From: Lachnospiraceae bacterium UBA4364
GTDB taxonomy: Bacteria > Bacillota > Clostridia > Lachnospirales > Lachnospiraceae
Direction: 5' to 3'
Assembly (NCBI GenBank): GCA_002393955.1
Contig: DGSK01000011.1
Span: 1-64,000 of the forward strand
Length of the DNA stretch: 64,000 nt
In this document: piece after piece, positions 61,825-64,000 of the stretch
Position numbering within the stretch: the first letter of the stretch is position 1
Layout: each line of letters starts with the position of its first letter
Notes under the pieces: model-generated
Seen by the model: only the letters and a program-made list of their open reading frames with translations
What the model was told of the DNA's origin: nothing
Database searches by the model: none
Program-made: the position numbers and the translations under genes

Positions 61825-62697
61825 TCACGCCAGAACCCCTGCCCCAACGGCTGCAATAACTTTTTCCTCATCATAATCCGGGGCATACGCTTGTGCAGCA
61901 TCACATATTACTTTTATGCGAATTTCATCTTCTTCCAGCTCATCCGCAATCTGCTGCAGCTGTTTTCCTTTACGAAGCTTCCGGCAGACCTGGCTGATCA
62001 AAAGCTCTTCCTTGCCTTCATCTTTCGCATCCTGTATGACAACCCATTCTTTCATATACTGTGTCCTCCATATCGCATTCTTTCTGCCTTTATTTACTGC
62101 ATTTTCAATCTTTTGTGTCAGCTTACTTTCGGCTCTGCCTCCCTCAACATAATCGTACAGCTTTCTCAAATCTTCCGAAAGATCCTCTCCATTGTAGCTG
62201 CAGTTATAGAATATTTTCCTTGTTCCGTCCCCCAGCCTGAGTGCCTGATCTTCTTCACAGCTTTCCCGAAATGTATATCTGCTGAGTCCTTTCCCAAACG
62301 GATCAAATGTACAGATAAACATCACACTGCTGTCCGGAAGGCTCTTATATGAATTGCCTTTATCCATGTAGTCGATATCTATCGCCCCCTGATAATAACG
62401 GCTTCTTTTTGGCAGCTGATGTGAATCGACCGACTTATGATTTAAATTTTCCATTTCGGCATCATATACCGCTCCGCCACTGTCTTCATTATACACATCC
62501 AGACGTATCGGCTTGCCGTCTGCAGTATAGCGGATTTCCCGCTGTGTCTGCAGCTTCTTAAGTACACCCACTGGTTCCTGCAAAAGGCACTCCAGCACCT
62601 CTCTGCACAGTTCCGGATCCTCCATGACTTTACCGAACATAAAGTCATCCCTAAAACACAGTTCCTCGTAGTTCTTCATTACTCTCTTTTCGCTCAT
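61825..62697 (-). CDS. Rpn family nuclease (PD-(D/E)XK), second locus
   Basis: 290 residues. FRDDFMFGKVMEDPELCREV at the start is the family signature, followed by IRLDVYNEDSGGAVYDAEME with the D and E-x-E active-site residues, and GAIDIDYMDKGNSYKSLPDS. The C-terminal helices (LRKGKQLQQIADELEEDEIR) are basic and amphipathic. It is only distantly related to the Rpn protein at 19244-20146. GGAAGGAG precedes the ATG. Lone gene beside a long palindrome. Confidence 0.88.
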   Translation of the reverse strand: MSEKRVMKNYEELCFRDDFMFGKVMEDPELCREVLECLLQEPVGVLKKLQTQREIRYTADGKPIRLDVYNEDSGGAVYDAEMENLNHKSVDSHQLPKRSRYYQGAIDIDYMDKGNSYKSLPDSSVMFICTFDPFGKGLSRYTFRESCEEDQALRLGDGTRKIFYNCSYNGEDLSEDLRKLYDYVEGGRAESKLTQKIENAVNKGRKNAIWRTQYMKEWVVIQDAKDEGKEELLISQVCRKLRKGKQLQQIADELEEDEIRIKVICDAAQAYAPDYDEEKVIAAVGAGVLA

Positions 62698-63042
62698 ACT
62701 TTCTCCTTCCTTTTGGGCACCGGCAGAAGCTGAGCGATATAAAGAGCCTCTATCCTTCTCATTCCTGCCTACAAATTAGTGTGATCATAAGCAAGAATTT
62801 TCGAACGGATTAAGATCTGATCATAGAATGCTATAATAAATGCTTGATATACGAAAAGTTGCTTATGGAAATATTATAGCGGACGCTAAAACAAATGTAA
62901 ACCCGGAAGCTCAGGTATCTTAGCTTGATTTCATATTTGAGACAAGGGAAAAGATGATAAAGCGCGCCGCCAGGCGCACATTCAAAAAGCCTCCCGTGCA
63001 TTCGCACAGGAGGCTCATTTCTACGTTATTGAGCTTTACCGC
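62698..63042. other. 345-base gap upstream of the second Rpn gene
   Basis: It carries an A+T-rich stretch that should contain the Rpn promoter, and the cheY terminator at its right end. No further gene is seen. Confidence 0.5.
62983..63017 (-). terminator. Terminator of cheY
   Basis: On the minus strand AGCCTCCTGTGCG pairs with GCACGGGAGGCT and is followed by TTTTT, 26 bases after the cheY stop. Confidence 0.85.
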
Positions 63043-63402
63043 TTAGCCTACGACCTTCTTAACGGCCTCGATAACACGGTCAGCCTGGAAAGGCTTAACT
63101 ATGAAATCCCTCGCGCCGGACTGGATAGCCTCGATAACCATCGCCTGCTGTCCCATTGCGGAACACATGATAACCTTCGCATTTCCGTCACCGGCTTTGA
63201 TCTCCTTAAGAGCCTGTATGCCATCCTTCTCAGGCATCGTAATATCCATAAGCACAAGATCGGGCTTAAGCTCGGAATACTTGCTCACTGCAACGCTTCC
63301 ATTCTCTGCCTCTCCTGCAACTTCATAACCATTCTTTGTAAGTATATCCTTGATCATCATCCGCATGAATGCGGCATCATCAACTACAAGTATCTTTGCC
63401 AT
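63043..63402 (-). CDS. cheY: CheY chemotaxis response regulator
   Basis: 119 residues, a single receiver domain. ILVVDDAAFMRMMIKDIL has the acidic pair, LVLMDITMPEKDGIQALKEI the phospho-acceptor Asp, MCSAMG the Ser switch residue and FIVKPFQADRVIEAV the conserved Lys. It binds the flagellar motor switch when phosphorylated. GAGGAG lies nine bases before the ATG. It is a lone gene with its own terminator. Confidence 0.93.
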   Translation of the reverse strand: MAKILVVDDAAFMRMMIKDILTKNGYEVAGEAENGSVAVSKYSELKPDLVLMDITMPEKDGIQALKEIKAGDGNAKVIMCSAMGQQAMVIEAIQSGARDFIVKPFQADRVIEAVKKVVG

Positions 63403-63645
63403 TTACTGTACTCCTCACAAAAATTATTGCCTGCTGCCTTTCGACAACAATTAAATGATACACTAAACAACTTCTTTTGTCTATCTGATTTTTTCTTATG
63501 CTATCCGATAGATATATTACCACACTTATCACAAAGTGTCAAAATCAATATTTGATACGGAACAATCCTCGTGAACCAAAAATGATATAGTGCTATAATA
63601 GTCCTGCGTTCATACATATTTCAGAAAAAACAGGAGGATCATGCA

Positions 63646-64000
63646 TTGAACATAAAGATTGATAAGATACTCGCAGCTCTTACCGATGATAACGGCATCA
63701 CATTAAAGCCTGATACAGATGTGTATATCTGTGGCGACAGTATTGCTGCCATCGATGAAGTGCCTGAAGGATTTGTCCCTGACAAAACCATTGACGGCAC
63801 CGACAGGCTGCTCATTCCCGGACTCATAAATGCCCATACCCATTCCTATATGGCTTTCATGAGAAATGTGGCAGATGACCTTTCCTTCGAGGACTGGCTC
63901 TTCGGCCGGGTGAGCAAAATAGAAGACAGGATGACTGATGAGGAAGCCTACTGGGGTGCCTGCCTTGCAATCATTGAAATGATGAAGTCCGGCACTACCT
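63646..64000 (+). CDS. Amidohydrolase, MTA/SAH deaminase-like (partial, runs off the window)
   Basis: At least 118 codons from a TTG at 63646, with AGGAGG at 63632-63637 (an ATG at 63641 stops at once). LLIPGLINAHTHSYMAFMRN carries the metal-binding HxH, and FEDWLFGRVSKIEDRMTDEE plus YWGACLAIIEMMKSGTT follow the pattern of 5-methylthioadenosine/S-adenosylhomocysteine deaminases and chlorohydrolase relatives. It deaminates an adenosine derivative or a related compound; the rest lies outside. A TATAAT at 63594-63599 suits its promoter. Confidence 0.85.
   Translation, partial: MNIKIDKILAALTDDNGITLKPDTDVYICGDSIAAIDEVPEGFVPDKTIDGTDRLLIPGLINAHTHSYMAFMRNVADDLSFEDWLFGRVSKIEDRMTDEEAYWGACLAIIEMMKSGTT

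Noticed and set aside
62954..63046. 30-codon plus-strand frame starting at ATG 62954
   Set aside because: It runs through the cheY terminator and antisense of the cheY end, so it is probably chance.

Overview
The window looks like chromosome from a motile, strictly anaerobic Firmicute of the Lachnospiraceae, probably close to Butyrivibrio. The reasons are the protein repertoire (FIST and Cache chemoreceptors, RsgI-like anti-sigma factor, Rpn-type nucleases, DUF1653, YolD-like small protein), strong AGGAGG ribosome binding sites, frequent TTG/GTG starts and moderate GC. No rRNA, tRNA, CRISPR array or complete mobile element was recognised. Nothing was searched; all family names come from motifs read in the translations.

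Layout. 0-3.2 kb: an orphan TRAP-type binding lipoprotein, an HD-GYP protein with altered key residues and a GGDEF protein, on the minus strand. 3.3-5.8 kb: an RNA methyltransferase, a structured leader that resembles a decayed small-toxin leader, a possibly leaderless gene and a membrane protein. 5.8-8.5 kb: a small alarmone synthetase with a two-component system. 8.6-14.1 kb: GDP-mannose supply (ManA, ManC), two reductase/epimerase paralogues and a polyprenyl-type glycosyltransferase, a surface-glycan locus. 14.2-16.7 kb: a chemoreceptor with three tandem sensor repeats. 16.9-18.9 kb: an overlapping Sel1 / J-domain / HIRAN operon. 19-26.5 kb: an Rpn nuclease between direct repeats with a fragment of a second copy, panE, an sfsA remnant, an RNA methyltransferase, a FIST sensor paired with a soluble chemoreceptor and an amidase lipoprotein. 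26.7-34.7 kb: housekeeping (aldolase, phosphoesterase, lipid kinase, metF / activation protein / metH).

36.0-55.4 kb is the accessory core and the most unusual part. A AAA+-like protein that has lost its Walker motifs precedes a soluble VirD4/TraG-like ATPase with no other conjugation gene nearby. Converging on them is a 2494-residue charged helical protein with internal repeat modules. Then come a nuclease-helicase fusion, and an operon of GrpE-like, lidless Hsp70-like, small membrane protein and membrane-anchored degenerate J-domain protein, preceded by a large dynamin-like GTPase. The 47.9-52.5 kb part is visibly richer in A+T than its surroundings. The combination suggests a membrane-associated chaperone/GTPase machine; its role (defence, envelope remodelling or secretion) is inference.

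55.6-64 kb returns to ordinary genes: deoD, an ECF sigma / anti-sigma pair, a cytidylate-kinase-like protein, a secreted protein, a second Rpn nuclease, CheY and the start of an amidohydrolase. A family of nested palindromic repeats with an AACTTCCCACA outer arm recurs at 1-119, 20589, 34735, 46187 and 61482.
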